Source: Peptococcaceae bacterium (GTDB lineage Bacteria > Bacillota > Desulfitobacteriia > Desulfitobacteriales > Syntrophobotulaceae). From it: DNA of 34,852 bases. The stretch covers positions 1 through 34,852 of the forward strand of contig DUML01000063.1 of NCBI GenBank assembly GCA_012839895.1. The letters are read 5' to 3'. Positions within the stretch are counted from its first letter, which is position 1. Each line of letters starts with the position of its first letter. Made by a program: the position numbers and the translations under genes. Of this stretch, positions 16,534-25,478 are shown piece after piece. Below the pieces are notes generated by a model that was not told the origin of the DNA, searched no databases, and saw nothing but the letters and a program-made list of their open reading frames with translations.

Positions 16534-16608
16534 CAATAACGGTAGATTTTGATGGGAAATTTATTGTAAAATAAAACTAAACTTCCGGGAAAAGAAAGGG
16601 TGGTAATA

Positions 16609-17367
16609 GTGAATAAAAATACTGGAAAAGTTAGGTGGCTATTTCAAGCGATTCTGGTCTTAAGTCTGGTTTTCAGCTTGATACTCGCCGGCTGTACTTC
16701 CAGCAAATATAAGACTAAGCCTGATTATAATGTTACGGAACAAGTCACTCTGAGCTTTATGGATGCTTATATGCAGGGAGATCTGGCTAAAGCAATGGAA
16801 CATGTGGCCGAAGAATGTGTCATTTCCACCGACAGCGGACAGATGAAAGGTAAGGCTGCTATTTCGGAAATGCTTAAAATTAATATTGAGAAAGAAAATA
16901 AGATGGAAATTGCTGAAAAGAGAAAAGTAGATAACAGCAAAATCTCCCTTACTATTATTAATAGGATTCCCCTTTTTCAATTAGCGGGAGTGGATATGGT
17001 AAAAACTTTAGAAAAGTTTGAGGTTCAGGATGGAAAAATTGTGGAATGGGAAATTAAGCACCTTAAGGAATCGGTAGATTTGATTGAGAAGGTTTCCTCC
17101 GGTACCACCGGGCTGGAAGCGGAAGTTAAAGACGGAAAAATTGTTGTAACGAAAGTACTTCCTCAGTCTCCGGCTGCTTTCGAAGATATCCGGGTAGGGG
17201 ATATAATATTAGAAATAAATGGCACAAAGTTTGAGGATATGAAGTATGGTGCTGAAGAAATTCCCTACAGGTTAATAGGCGAACCTGGTTCAGTGGCTCA
17301 ATTCAAAATCGATAACGGGACAGAAATTTTTGATGTTAAGTTAAAAAGAATTAAAGTGAACAATTAA
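16609..17367 (+). CDS. Lipoprotein with a SnoaL-like and a PDZ domain
   Basis: The open frame can begin at GTG 16600, but I prefer GTG 16609 because AAAGGGTGG (16595-16603) is better spaced for it. The protein then has about 252 residues. A signal peptide ends in the lipobox LILAGC, so it should be lipidated and held on the outer face of the membrane. Residues of about 40-150 resemble the NTF2/SnoaL fold (VTLSFMDAYMQGDLAKAMEH, KGKAAISEM, VDMVKTLEKFEV, GKIVEWE). Residues of about 165-250 are PDZ-like (VLPQSPAAFEDIRVGDIILE, then INGTKF). No catalytic residues were recognised. A role in binding an extracellular peptide or protein tail is inference. Confidence 0.7.
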   Translation: MNKNTGKVRWLFQAILVLSLVFSLILAGCTSSKYKTKPDYNVTEQVTLSFMDAYMQGDLAKAMEHVAEECVISTDSGQMKGKAAISEMLKINIEKENKMEIAEKRKVDNSKISLTIINRIPLFQLAGVDMVKTLEKFEVQDGKIVEWEIKHLKESVDLIEKVSSGTTGLEAEVKDGKIVVTKVLPQSPAAFEDIRVGDIILEINGTKFEDMKYGAEEIPYRLIGEPGSVAQFKIDNGTEIFDVKLKRIKVNN

Positions 17368-17482
17368 AAAATTATTATTTCGGGGTTCCCTGAAAGAAGA
17401 TAAGTACTAAATATTTCCAATCCCTCATATTCTGGAATTAAGTTAACTTAAACAATTCTGGAGTATTAAGAGGGGTTGGACA

Positions 17483-18187
17483 ATGAGAAAAAAAAATTAT
17501 TTAAAGGTTTTGATAACCGTTTTTGTGGTAATACTAGGTATTAGTGGGATAGGTTGGTTTACCTGGCATCTTGGCCAAATTTTCGTCGGCTTGGTTTCGG
17601 CTGCAGATGCAGGAGAAAAGCAAACGGCTCAGAACAGCAGTGCTATCCTAAATCTGCCCCAAATAACCTTTTGGACTTGTCAGGTGGGAGTATACGAAGA
17701 TAAGCAAAATGCCGACCGTCTGGTGGAAAGCCTCAGGGCCAAGGGCTGGAAAGCCGAAATGATTAAAGAAAACCCTTATATTATTGCCATAGGTGTATTT
17801 CCTGCGAAAGAAGAAGCTGTTCTACATAGCAAGGCCTTAATTAAGGATGGCATTGAAGCCTGGGTGAGGGAGGAGGTCTATCCGTCATTAAGTTATAAGG
17901 TTAGCGGCGGGAATGTTAAAAAGACAACCTTTCTTTTACAAACTGCAAATGCTTTACTTGGAGGAAAAGACATTAATGAGGTTAAAGCGGTTTTAGCCGG
18001 TGATAAAGATTTTTTGCTGGGGGACTTTTCGCCAACCTTCCAGACGTTGCAAAGTACCCTGCTTGCTATTCTGGATACAAATTATCAACAAACAGAATCG
18101 AATAACCAGTACTATCAGGATCTGCTGGGCTTATATCGGGAATATCAACTTCTGACAACAAAATTTTTGACAAATAATAATACTTGA
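17483..18187 (+). CDS. SPOR-domain membrane protein
   Basis: The 234-residue protein has one N-terminal membrane segment (about 8-32, VLITVFVVILGISGIGWFTW) and then a SPOR domain at about 58-128 (WTCQVGVYEDKQNADRLVES, IAIGVFPAKEEAVLHSKAL). SPOR domains bind denuded peptidoglycan at division septa or in sporulation. The remaining C-terminal part has no recognised domain. GAGGGG precedes the ATG. It sits between the PDZ lipoprotein and rex and could be transcribed with the lipoprotein. A role at the septum or in sporulation is inferred from the domain only. Confidence 0.8.
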   Translation: MRKKNYLKVLITVFVVILGISGIGWFTWHLGQIFVGLVSAADAGEKQTAQNSSAILNLPQITFWTCQVGVYEDKQNADRLVESLRAKGWKAEMIKENPYIIAIGVFPAKEEAVLHSKALIKDGIEAWVREEVYPSLSYKVSGGNVKKTTFLLQTANALLGGKDINEVKAVLAGDKDFLLGDFSPTFQTLQSTLLAILDTNYQQTESNNQYYQDLLGLYREYQLLTTKFLTNNNT

Positions 18188-18243
18188 CTAAAATACTAAA
18201 ATTTTCAAAAAAAGCGTTGTATCTTCAATTATCTCTTATTTAT

Positions 18244-18297
18244 TTGCTTTTTCTTTAGGTAGTGATATAATTAACTTGTTATCAGCTAATTGTTAGC
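18244..18297 (+). promoter_or_regulatory. rex promoter with candidate autoregulatory operator
   Basis: TTGCTT at 18244-18249 and an extended -10 TGATATAAT (TATAAT at 18266-18271) are separated by 16 bases. At and just after the expected start lie TAACTTGTTA (18272-18281) and the palindrome GCTAATTGTTAGC (18285-18297). The element TTGTTA occurs at 18276-18281 and 18290-18295. TTGTTA is the core half-site of Rex operators (TTGTTAA-N4-TTAACAA in clostridia), so autoregulation is plausible, though no full canonical site is present. Confidence 0.6.
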
Positions 18298-18313
18298 GAA
18301 ATGGGGGATATAC

Positions 18314-18946
18314 TTGAAAATATTAAAGATTCCTGAGGCAACTATTATGAGGCTTTCGGTATATTCACGCTATTTGACGGAAGTCGATCGGAGAGGGATC
18401 ATCACTATTTCTTCAGGGGATATTGCTGAAGGGGTAGGAGTAAGCCCAGCTCAAGTGCGTAAGGATCTGGCTTATTTTGGAGAGTTTGGAATTAGAGGCG
18501 TTGGCTATAATGTCAAAGACCTTCATAGGAATATCCTAAGAATCCTTGGCCTCAGTAATGAATGGAGCGTCTGTTTGGTTGGCCTTGGTAACCTGGGGTT
18601 GGCTTTAACTACTTACAGGGGATTCAGGGAACGTGGATTTCATATCACAAGTATTTTTGATAATGATCCGGCTAAAATTGGTACGTTTGTTAATGGCGTG
18701 GAAGTATTGCCGGTGGAAATGATCGAAGAGGTTGTTCCCCAAAGACATACTCAGATCGGGGCTATCACTGTGCCTGCTTCTGCCGCCCAAACTATTGCGG
18801 ACAAACTGGTTAAAGCAAACATCAAGGCTATTCTTAATTTTGCCCCCGTGGTTTTAAATGTTCCCCCGGAAGTGGAATTACGCAATGTTGATTTATCTGT
18901 TAATCTCGAAGTATTGACCTTTAACTTAGGCGGAAAAATGGCTTAG
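18314..18946 (+). CDS. rex: Redox-sensing transcriptional repressor Rex
   Basis: Rex represses fermentative and respiratory genes and leaves the DNA when NADH/NAD+ is high. The open frame extends up to TTG 18290, but TTG 18314 has GGGGGA 5 bases before it and gives the family's usual start ([20 protein letters not shown]). The protein is then 210 residues. The winged-helix part includes [20 protein letters not shown] and [14 protein letters not shown]. The Rossmann part has [22 protein letters not shown] and [12 protein letters not shown], typical of NADH-binding Rex. Likely targets in this window are its own gene and perhaps the hdr-flox operon. Confidence 0.95.
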   Translation: MKILKIPEATIMRLSVYSRYLTEVDRRGIITISSGDIAEGVGVSPAQVRKDLAYFGEFGIRGVGYNVKDLHRNILRILGLSNEWSVCLVGLGNLGLALTTYRGFRERGFHITSIFDNDPAKIGTFVNGVEVLPVEMIEEVVPQRHTQIGAITVPASAAQTIADKLVKANIKAILNFAPVVLNVPPEVELRNVDLSVNLEVLTFNLGGKMA

Positions 18947-19260
18947 ACCAAGGTCCGAGATTTGAGTTTTAACTTTAAAAGCCAGAAGTAAAAAAATGTT
19001 ATGGAACGTTATTCTTCGGAAAGAGAATAACGTTTTTTTGTAAATAAATTCTATTCTAGAAATGAAATTCAAAAAAATGCTATAATGGTAAAGGATAAAA
19101 CAATGTTGTGTCGAAACTATTATAAATTCGGCACTGCATCTAACCTCTTAGTGTTAATTTGCCAAAGCGTGGTGTTATTGGGAGAAAGAAAAATAAGGAA
19201 TATCATCTGTAATTTGGGGAAAAAGTAAATTAATGCATTTAACTGGGAAGTGATGAGGAG
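18947..19260. other. Intergenic region between rex and maf
   Basis: The 314 bases hold the rex terminator (19005-19039), then an extended -10 TGCTATAAT at 19078-19086 that probably serves the maf-radC-mre genes, although its -35 is weak. A hairpin GTGTCGAA/TTCGGCAC (19108-19115 and 19127-19134) follows in the leader. No gene is seen in the remaining 120 bases. Confidence 0.55.
19005..19039 (+). terminator. rex: Rho-independent terminator after rex
   Basis: AACGTTATTC (19005-19014) pairs with GAATAACGTT (19025-19034), followed by a run of Ts to 19039. Confidence 0.88.
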
Positions 19261-19869
19261 ATGCTGGTATTGGCTTCATCGTCCCCTCGGAGGAGTGAGC
19301 TTCTCCGCAAATGGGGATATGAATTTCGCTTAGTGTCTGCCCCGGTTTCCGAAGAGCTTGAAGAAGGAATTCTCCCGGAAGAAGCAGTCCGGAGTTTGGC
19401 CAAGCGCAAAGCTCTGGCCGGATATCAAGCTTGGCAGAGGGAAAATGGGTCGGCTAATGACTTGATTCTAGGCGCTGATACCATCGTTGTTCTAGAAGAT
19501 AAAATCCTGGGTAAGCCAAGTGATGCCGAGGATGCTGAGCGTATGCTTCAAGCGTTAAGCGGCAAAACCCACCGAGTCATGACTGCTATTGCTTTAGTAG
19601 CCCGGAAAGAAGAACAGGATTTAAACATTGAGACCGCTGTTGACAGTACTACCGTTACTTTTCGCCAGCTTAGCAGGCAGGAGATTAGGGATTATGTTGC
19701 CACAGGGGAACCTATGGATAAAGCTGCCGCTTATGCTATTCAAGGCGGGGCGCGGGATTTTGTCCTAAAAATCGAGGGATCTCCCACTAACGTTATTGGC
19801 CTTCCCATGGAACTTTTAACGGCAAAACTTCAGGAGAGAGGAGTTTTTCCTACTTTAAAGCAGCTATAA
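19261..19869 (+). CDS. maf: Maf-family nucleoside triphosphate pyrophosphatase
   Basis: Maf proteins hydrolyse non-canonical or modified nucleoside triphosphates (dTTP/UTP class) to monophosphates and affect septum formation when overexpressed. The 202-residue protein has SSSPRRSELL at 6-15, GADTIV near 74, LGKPSD near 88, KTHRVMTAIAL near 102-112 and a C-terminal KIEGSPTNVIGLPM. The usual YAIQGxGA stretch reads YAIQGGARDF. The ATG at 19261 follows GATGAGGAG. It starts the maf-radC-mreBCD cell-shape cluster common in Firmicutes, and radC begins 42 bases later. Confidence 0.94.
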   Translation: MLVLASSSPRRSELLRKWGYEFRLVSAPVSEELEEGILPEEAVRSLAKRKALAGYQAWQRENGSANDLILGADTIVVLEDKILGKPSDAEDAERMLQALSGKTHRVMTAIALVARKEEQDLNIETAVDSTTVTFRQLSRQEIRDYVATGEPMDKAAAYAIQGGARDFVLKIEGSPTNVIGLPMELLTAKLQERGVFPTLKQL

Positions 19870-19911
19870 CAATAGGTTATAAGGTAAGTCCGGAGGAGAG
19901 CAGATAAAGGG

Positions 19912-20598
19912 ATGAATTATCGGCGACTTAAGGATTTACCCGAGGACCTACAGCCCCGCGAACGTATGCATCAACTTGGTCCGGAGGTACTTTCCAATAA
20001 GGAATTGTTAGCCATCCTTTTAAGGGTGGGTGTTCAAGGAGAAAATGTGCTGGACCTGGCTGAGAGAATTTTGGTCGAGTGCGGTGGCATTTCCGGCCTG
20101 GCCAGGATGTCACTGCCTGAATTGGAACAGGTCCGGGGGATCGGGCCCGCTAAAGCCGCTCAAGTTAAAGCCGCTTTAGAATTGGGCAAACGCAGTGTTT
20201 GTGCTAACCCTGCGGTGAGGCCGGTGATCAATTCCCCGGCTGATGTTGCCGACCTGGTTATGGAAGAGATGAGGTTTCTGGACCGGGAGCATTTCCGGGT
20301 TATGTATTTAAACACTCGCAATAACGTTTTGGGGATCAGCCCGATTTCGATTGGTTCCTTGAATTCTTCCATCGTTCATCCTCGTGAATGTTTTAAAGAG
20401 GCTATTCGCCGCAATGCCAATACGATTATCCTTTTGCATAACCATCCCAGCGGCGATCCCTCTCCAAGCAGGGAAGACCTGGAAATTACTAAAAGGTTGG
20501 TTGAAGGCAGCAAAATTTTAGGGATTGATATTTTGGATCATGTTATCATCGGGGATAAGCGTTATGTGAGTCTCAAGGAGCAAGGGATTATCACTTAG
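19912..20598 (+). CDS. radC: RadC-family JAB/MPN metalloprotein
   Basis: The 228-residue protein has an N-terminal helix-hairpin-helix-like part (ARMSLPELEQVRGIGPAKAA near 63-82) and a C-terminal JAMM domain with the zinc motif HNHPSGDPSPSRED near 175-188. RadC was named for DNA repair, but its biochemical role is still unclear. Length is standard. GGAGGAG precedes the ATG. It stands between maf and mreB as in many Clostridia. The 154 bases after it contain no gene. Confidence 0.94.
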   Translation: MNYRRLKDLPEDLQPRERMHQLGPEVLSNKELLAILLRVGVQGENVLDLAERILVECGGISGLARMSLPELEQVRGIGPAKAAQVKAALELGKRSVCANPAVRPVINSPADVADLVMEEMRFLDREHFRVMYLNTRNNVLGISPISIGSLNSSIVHPRECFKEAIRRNANTIILLHNHPSGDPSPSREDLEITKRLVEGSKILGIDILDHVIIGDKRYVSLKEQGIIT

Positions 20599-20752
20599 AA
20601 AAATTTTGAAAGGCATTTCTCTATGACATCCTGTTGGGAAGTAAAAGATGGTAATCTTTTGAAGATATTAAAGGTACAAGCATTAAAACTCTATATAGTG
20701 GTAAACTAAGCAAGGTTTGGATATTTTTGACGATGAAAGGAGCGTACTAGGC

Positions 20753-21769
20753 ATGTTTTTTTCCAAAGATTTAGGAATTGATTTAGGGACAGCCAATACT
20801 CTTGTGCATGTTAAGGGTAAAGGGGTAATTGTAAGAGAACCGTCAGTTGTAGCTATGGATGTGGAGAAAAACGAGCTCTTAGCTGTAGGCGACAGGGCGA
20901 AAGAAATGATCGGGCGTACTCCGGGGAATATTGTGGCGATTAGGCCCCTTAAGGACGGTGTTATCTCGGATTTTAACGTTACCCAGAAGATGCTGAAGTA
21001 TTTTATTAACAGAGCCACAGGTTCAAAGTTTCAGTTGGCGCGCCCGAGAGTTGTGATCTGCGTTCCTTCCGGAGTGACTGCTGTTGAAGAGAGGGCTGTG
21101 AAAGAAGCAGCCTTGGCAGCGGGAGCCAAAGATCCAATTATTATGGAGGAACCGATGGCTGCAGCTATCGGTGCCGGGCTTCCGGTCAGTGAACCAACAG
21201 GTAATATGATTGTGGATATTGGGGGAGGAACAACTGAGGTAGCTGTATTGTCCTTGGGTGGAATTGTTACTTCCGGCTCCATCCGCGTAGCAGGGGACGA
21301 AATGGACGAGGCAATTATTGCTTATGTTAAAAAGACCTATAATTTATCTATTGGTTATCAAACTGCTGAAACTATTAAAAAGGAAATAGGCGCAGCTTAT
21401 ATGCCTACAAAAGGGGCCAGCTATTCGGTTAAAGGTCGTGACCTTTTGACCGGCTTACCTAAAACTGTCGACATAACTTCTGAAGAAATTGTTGAAGCTT
21501 TAAGTGAACCGGTATCGGCAATTGTGGATGCCGTAAAATCATGTTTGGAGAGGACCCCGCCTGAGTTGGCAGCCGATATTATGGATCGGGGAATTATTAT
21601 GGCCGGAGGAGGATCTTTACTTAAAAATTTGGACAGGCTGATTGCCGATCAAACCGGTATCCCTGTGCATATGGCCGAAGACCCCCTGTCTTGCGTAGCT
21701 TTAGGGACGGGAAAAGTTTTGGAAAACGAAGAGATTTTAAGGAAGTTGGCCGCTTTGCAGAAAAGCTAG
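20753..21769 (+). CDS. mreB: Rod-shape-determining protein MreB
   Basis: MreB is the actin-like filament that guides lateral wall synthesis. I chose ATG 20753 ([20 protein letters not shown]) with AAAGGAG at 20736-20742 over an upstream TTG, because it matches the normal N terminus. The protein is 338 residues. The ATPase motifs are DLGTANT (phosphate 1), [13 protein letters not shown] (phosphate 2) and [11 protein letters not shown] (adenosine). The short phenylalanine-rich N terminus may help membrane binding. mreC follows after 18 bases. Confidence 0.97.
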   Translation: MFFSKDLGIDLGTANTLVHVKGKGVIVREPSVVAMDVEKNELLAVGDRAKEMIGRTPGNIVAIRPLKDGVISDFNVTQKMLKYFINRATGSKFQLARPRVVICVPSGVTAVEERAVKEAALAAGAKDPIIMEEPMAAAIGAGLPVSEPTGNMIVDIGGGTTEVAVLSLGGIVTSGSIRVAGDEMDEAIIAYVKKTYNLSIGYQTAETIKKEIGAAYMPTKGASYSVKGRDLLTGLPKTVDITSEEIVEALSEPVSAIVDAVKSCLERTPPELAADIMDRGIIMAGGGSLLKNLDRLIADQTGIPVHMAEDPLSCVALGTGKVLENEEILRKLAALQKS

Positions 21770-21787
21770 AAGCGGGAGGAGAATTAG

Positions 21788-22654
21788 GTGGGGAAAAAGT
21801 TGAACCCTATGGGAATAGCAGTTGTAATCTTTGCTTTGGTGCTTATCACTATGACTGCTATTCGCCTGACGGGCATGGGCAGCGAATTTCCGAACCCTGT
21901 TGGTCAAGCTATGCACAGAATTTTAGTTCCTTTAGAAAGAACAATTTGGTACATAGGGGACGGAATTAAGGATAATCTCAGAGCAATTTTTAGTTTTCGA
22001 ACTGTAAAAGCAGAGAATGAAGAATTGCGACGTCAGGTTGAGCAACTTAAAAGCGATAACTTAGAGCTAAAGCAAAAAATCTTGGCAGGTTTAAGATATG
22101 AGGAGTTAGACAAGGGTGTTTTTCAAAGCCCTACTTTGGACAAGTACGAAAAAATAGGAGCAGTAGTCATAAATCGCAATCCCACGGCTTGGTACCAGAC
22201 TATTACGGTCAACAAAGGGAGTAAGGATGGAGTTAAAGTTAATGATCCGGTAGTCGCCAATTTGGGTCTGGTGGGAAAAGTAATCTCCGTTTATCCTACT
22301 TCTGCCGACATCCTGCTTATTTTAGACGGGGAAGGCCAAGTAGGCGCTTTGGTTAGAAATAATAAAGGCAAAGCAATTTACGGGGTTTTAAGCGGGACCT
22401 ATAAAAGAGAGGGTAGGTTAACTTCTTCCGGAAGTTTAGAAATGGACTTTCGGCAAGATGATGAAGTTAATGTGGGTGATTTGGTCCTTACTTCCGGGCT
22501 AGGGGGAGTTTATCCCAAAGATATCCCAATAGGGGTGGTAGTCGGGACCAGATTGGACCCCAGCGGGCTTTTAAAAACAGCTCTTATTGACCCAATTGTG
22601 GATTTTGATTCCTTGGAAGAAGTTTATTTGGTTAGTATCCCGGAGGGCAGCTGA
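21788..22654 (+). CDS. mreC: Rod-shape-determining protein MreC
   Basis: MreC is a bitopic membrane protein that links MreB to the wall enzymes. The 288-residue protein starts at GTG 21788 after GGGAGGAG. It has one membrane segment at about 7-26, a coiled coil at about 65-100 (VKAENEELRRQVEQLKSDNL), and the MreC beta-barrel domain (VVINRNPTAWYQTITVNKGS, LVGKVISVYPTSADILLI, GDLVLTSGLGGVYPKDIPIG). Its stop shares a base with the mreD start. Confidence 0.95.
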   Translation: MGKKLNPMGIAVVIFALVLITMTAIRLTGMGSEFPNPVGQAMHRILVPLERTIWYIGDGIKDNLRAIFSFRTVKAENEELRRQVEQLKSDNLELKQKILAGLRYEELDKGVFQSPTLDKYEKIGAVVINRNPTAWYQTITVNKGSKDGVKVNDPVVANLGLVGKVISVYPTSADILLILDGEGQVGALVRNNKGKAIYGVLSGTYKREGRLTSSGSLEMDFRQDDEVNVGDLVLTSGLGGVYPKDIPIGVVVGTRLDPSGLLKTALIDPIVDFDSLEEVYLVSIPEGS

Positions 22655-23166
22655 TGAAACGGTATTTTATCATGTTTGTTATTTTCTTAGTAGCTTTAAG
22701 CCTTCCAGGGACACTTTTTCACTATTTGTCATGGGCTGGAATTAAGCCCGACTTGCCTATGCTTTGGGCGATTTACCTGGCTCTTCACCACCGGCCAAGC
22801 CAGGGAATAGGTTACGGCTTTATTGTAGGGTTATTTACAGATTTGTATATTGGCAGGTATATAGGTTTAAACACAATTACTTTTGCTGTTGTCGGCTTTT
22901 TGATCAGCTTTTTGCAACAGCGCTGGTATAAAGAAAATATCCCTTTGACTATGGTGCTAGTTTTTATTGCCACAGCCCTAGGGCAAACCTTGCTGGTCCT
23001 TATAGCTAAAGCAGCCGGTCTTCACTGGTTTGTGGGCGAGGCTTTGCAAATTATTATTGGTATAGCTTTTTATAATTCCCTGCTTGTTCCTATCACTTAT
23101 CCATTAATCCACCGCGCTTTTACCAGTGGTTGTTTGTACAAAAAAACGGAGTTTGAGCAGCGGTGA
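22654..23166 (+). CDS. mreD: Rod-shape-determining membrane protein MreD
   Basis: MreD is a small polytopic membrane protein of the elongasome. This 170-residue sequence has about five hydrophobic segments and the family stretch GFIVGLFTDLYIGRYIGLNT. The ATG overlaps the mreC TGA (TGATG). CGGAGGG lies just upstream in mreC. PBP2 follows after 20 bases. Confidence 0.93.
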   Translation: MKRYFIMFVIFLVALSLPGTLFHYLSWAGIKPDLPMLWAIYLALHHRPSQGIGYGFIVGLFTDLYIGRYIGLNTITFAVVGFLISFLQQRWYKENIPLTMVLVFIATALGQTLLVLIAKAAGLHWFVGEALQIIIGIAFYNSLLVPITYPLIHRAFTSGCLYKKTEFEQR

Positions 23167-23186
23167 TTCGACGGGAGTGAAATTGA

Positions 23187-25250
23187 ATGGAAAAAAGAGA
23201 ACTGGGACCTTATCAGCGCAGGATGACAGGATTAGCCATTGCAGTTGTTATTGTTTTTTTAATCTTGGTATTTAATTTATGGCGGCTGCAGATTGCTAAT
23301 GCTGCTTATTATGCGGAAAGGGCAGCCGGCAATGTTATGAAAGATGTGGTTACTCCCGCCGTCCGAGGAGAAATAGTTGATGCTAAGGATAGAGTGTTAG
23401 TCCGCAATGAACCAAACTTTGTATTAATGCTGGACTGGACGGACTTGCAAAAAGTTAATAAAGAATGGAGAGAGGTAGTGGCTAAGCTGGCGAAATATAT
23501 CAAGCCATATTGGCCTTATGAAAACCAGTCTGTTGAGCTTATTACGGAAGATATCTTTGTTATGATTCGAAATCAACAATGGAAGAGTTACAAGCCGGTA
23601 GTTATCCTGGAAGACGTTCCTCCTGCTTTACAGGCCGTTATTGCCGAACACAGCGATGAATTGCCGGGGGTAAGTATTGTCCCTCAACCCGTCAGAGTTT
23701 ACCAACAGGGCACTTTATTGGGGCAAGTTTTAGGTTATGTGCGGGAAATAAGCGAACAGGAGATTGAAGAGTTTAACAAAAAGGCCGAAGAACTCGGTGA
23801 CAGTTATAGATACGTCCCGGGCGACCTGGTAGGTAAAATGGGTGTGGAAAAAAGTTATGACTTCTGGTTAAGGGGCGAGCATGGAATTGATCGCGTGGGT
23901 GTAGATATTGACGGCAGGCCTGTGGAGAGAGTAACCGTAAAGGAAGCAAAGCCGGGATATACCGTCAAACTGACTATTGACAGCGAACTGCAGCGGGTTG
24001 TGGAGAACAAACTCGATGAGATAATTAGAGGAATCGAAAAGAAACACCCTGATGCTCAAGCCGGTGCTGCTGTGGTTATTGAGGTTAAGACAGGCAAAAT
24101 CTTGGCAATGGCCTCCAGGCCTTTTATGGACCCTAATGACTTAATAGGTATTATCTCTGATGAAACAGCGGAGAAATACTTTAACAGTGAAGATGCCGCT
24201 TCATTTAACCGGGCTTTGACCGGTCTTTATCCCCCAGGCTCGACTTTTAAAATGATTACAGCCATGGCAGCCTTGGAAGCCAAGGTAATAAAACCGGAAG
24301 ATACTTTTTCCGGCTCTTATTCTTCCCTTGGTTCAGGGGGAATAGCTGAATGGGGCGGTAATAATTTCGGTATGCTAAATCTTTATCGCGGCTTGGCCAA
24401 ATCGTCTAACATTTATTTCCAAATTATTGGCCGCAAAGTTTTTGAAAAAGAACCTGAGTTGATACGGAAAATTGCCAATGAATTTGGCTTGGGAGTGAAA
24501 AGCGGTATTGATATTCCGGGGGAAGGGATTGGGATAGCTCCTTCGCCGGCATGGAAGAAAGAATATTTTAAACCTTACTATGACCAGAGAAGAGAGAATC
24601 AACTCAAAGAAATCGATGAGAAATACACTGCCCTGTTAGAAGCTGCCAAGGACCAAAAGGAACGGGACAAACTCCTGAAGCAAAAGCAAAACGAAATAAA
24701 CCTTGTGGAACAAGACTATAAAGAGAAAATCGATTTCTATGTAAACTGGCGGCTTTTTGACAGCTACAATAACTCCATCGGCCAGGGTTATAATTCTTAT
24801 TCTCTGCTTCAGCTTGCCAATTATGTAGCCACTATTGTTAATGGCGGCAAACGTTATAAACCCTATGTGGTAGATAAAATTATTGATCCGGTGACTAAAG
24901 AAGTGGTTTTTGAAAATACCCCGGAGGTTTTAAATGAGGTTTCAGTGTCCAAGGAGAACCTGGAGGTTATAAAGAAAGCTATGGCTGGGGTGACCAGCGG
25001 CGAAGGAACGGCTAACTGGCTATTTGCGGATGTTCCGGAATTTTCCGGGGGCGGGAAAACAGGTACTGCTCAGCTTGGTTCCAAAGGTACGGCTCAAGGG
25101 GAAAACTATAACGGTATGTTTGTAGCCTTTGCGCCTTATGACGATCCCCAAATTGCTTTTGCCGGCGTAGTGGAATATGGAGGACACGGTGGAGATACGG
25201 CAGGTTATGTCGCCAAAGAAGCATTTAAACATTATTTCGGTTGGAAATAG
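23187..25250 (+). CDS. mrdA: Penicillin-binding protein 2 (elongasome transpeptidase)
   Basis: This class B PBP is the transpeptidase partner of RodA in side-wall synthesis. It has 687 residues, one N-terminal membrane anchor (about 14-34), a dimerisation domain with RGEIVDAKDRVL near 59-70, and the transpeptidase motifs STFK at 352-355 (PPGSTFKM), SSN at 406-408 and KTG at 624-626 (GGGKTGTAQ). A very charged stretch at about 463-518, predicted coiled coil (QLKEIDEKYTALLEAAKDQK, ERDKLLKQKQNEINLVEQDY), is inserted before the conserved SIGQGYN segment. This makes the protein longer than the Escherichia coli PBP2. A terminator follows. Confidence 0.95.
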   Translation: MEKRELGPYQRRMTGLAIAVVIVFLILVFNLWRLQIANAAYYAERAAGNVMKDVVTPAVRGEIVDAKDRVLVRNEPNFVLMLDWTDLQKVNKEWREVVAKLAKYIKPYWPYENQSVELITEDIFVMIRNQQWKSYKPVVILEDVPPALQAVIAEHSDELPGVSIVPQPVRVYQQGTLLGQVLGYVREISEQEIEEFNKKAEELGDSYRYVPGDLVGKMGVEKSYDFWLRGEHGIDRVGVDIDGRPVERVTVKEAKPGYTVKLTIDSELQRVVENKLDEIIRGIEKKHPDAQAGAAVVIEVKTGKILAMASRPFMDPNDLIGIISDETAEKYFNSEDAASFNRALTGLYPPGSTFKMITAMAALEAKVIKPEDTFSGSYSSLGSGGIAEWGGNNFGMLNLYRGLAKSSNIYFQIIGRKVFEKEPELIRKIANEFGLGVKSGIDIPGEGIGIAPSPAWKKEYFKPYYDQRRENQLKEIDEKYTALLEAAKDQKERDKLLKQKQNEINLVEQDYKEKIDFYVNWRLFDSYNNSIGQGYNSYSLLQLANYVATIVNGGKRYKPYVVDKIIDPVTKEVVFENTPEVLNEVSVSKENLEVIKKAMAGVTSGEGTANWLFADVPEFSGGGKTGTAQLGSKGTAQGENYNGMFVAFAPYDDPQIAFAGVVEYGGHGGDTAGYVAKEAFKHYFGWK

Positions 25251-25263
25251 GCAAAAACTTAAG

Positions 25264-25293
25264 AAAAACCGAGGAATTTAACCCTCGGTTTTT
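25264..25293 (+). terminator. mrdA: Rho-independent terminator after PBP2
   Basis: AAAAACCGAGG (25264-25274) pairs with CCTCGGTTTTT (25283-25293), and the T-run continues past 25293. It separates the mre-PBP2 genes from minDE. Confidence 0.88.
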
Positions 25294-25339
25294 TCTTATC
25301 TCTAAAGGAAAAATAAAGGCTATGTAGAATAAACTTTTA

Positions 25340-25420
25340 TATAATTCCAAGGTTTACCAATCTTGGGATATATTCCAGGTTCAAGTTACATTTTACATAT
25401 CTAATGATAAATAAACCTGG
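25340..25420 (+). promoter_or_regulatory. Promoter region and inverted repeats before minD
   Basis: A TATAAT at 25340-25345 is the best -10 in the gap, with a weak -35. Just downstream are two inverted repeats: CCAAG (25347-25351) with CTTGG (25362-25366), and CCAGGTT (25375-25381) with AACCTGG (25414-25420). These could be an operator or a leader hairpin. No minC gene is present in this 228-base gap. Confidence 0.4.
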
Positions 25421-25478
25421 ATTGGATTAATACTGGATGATAATCATTATTAGATTATGATGAAAGGTAGGCTTGGAT

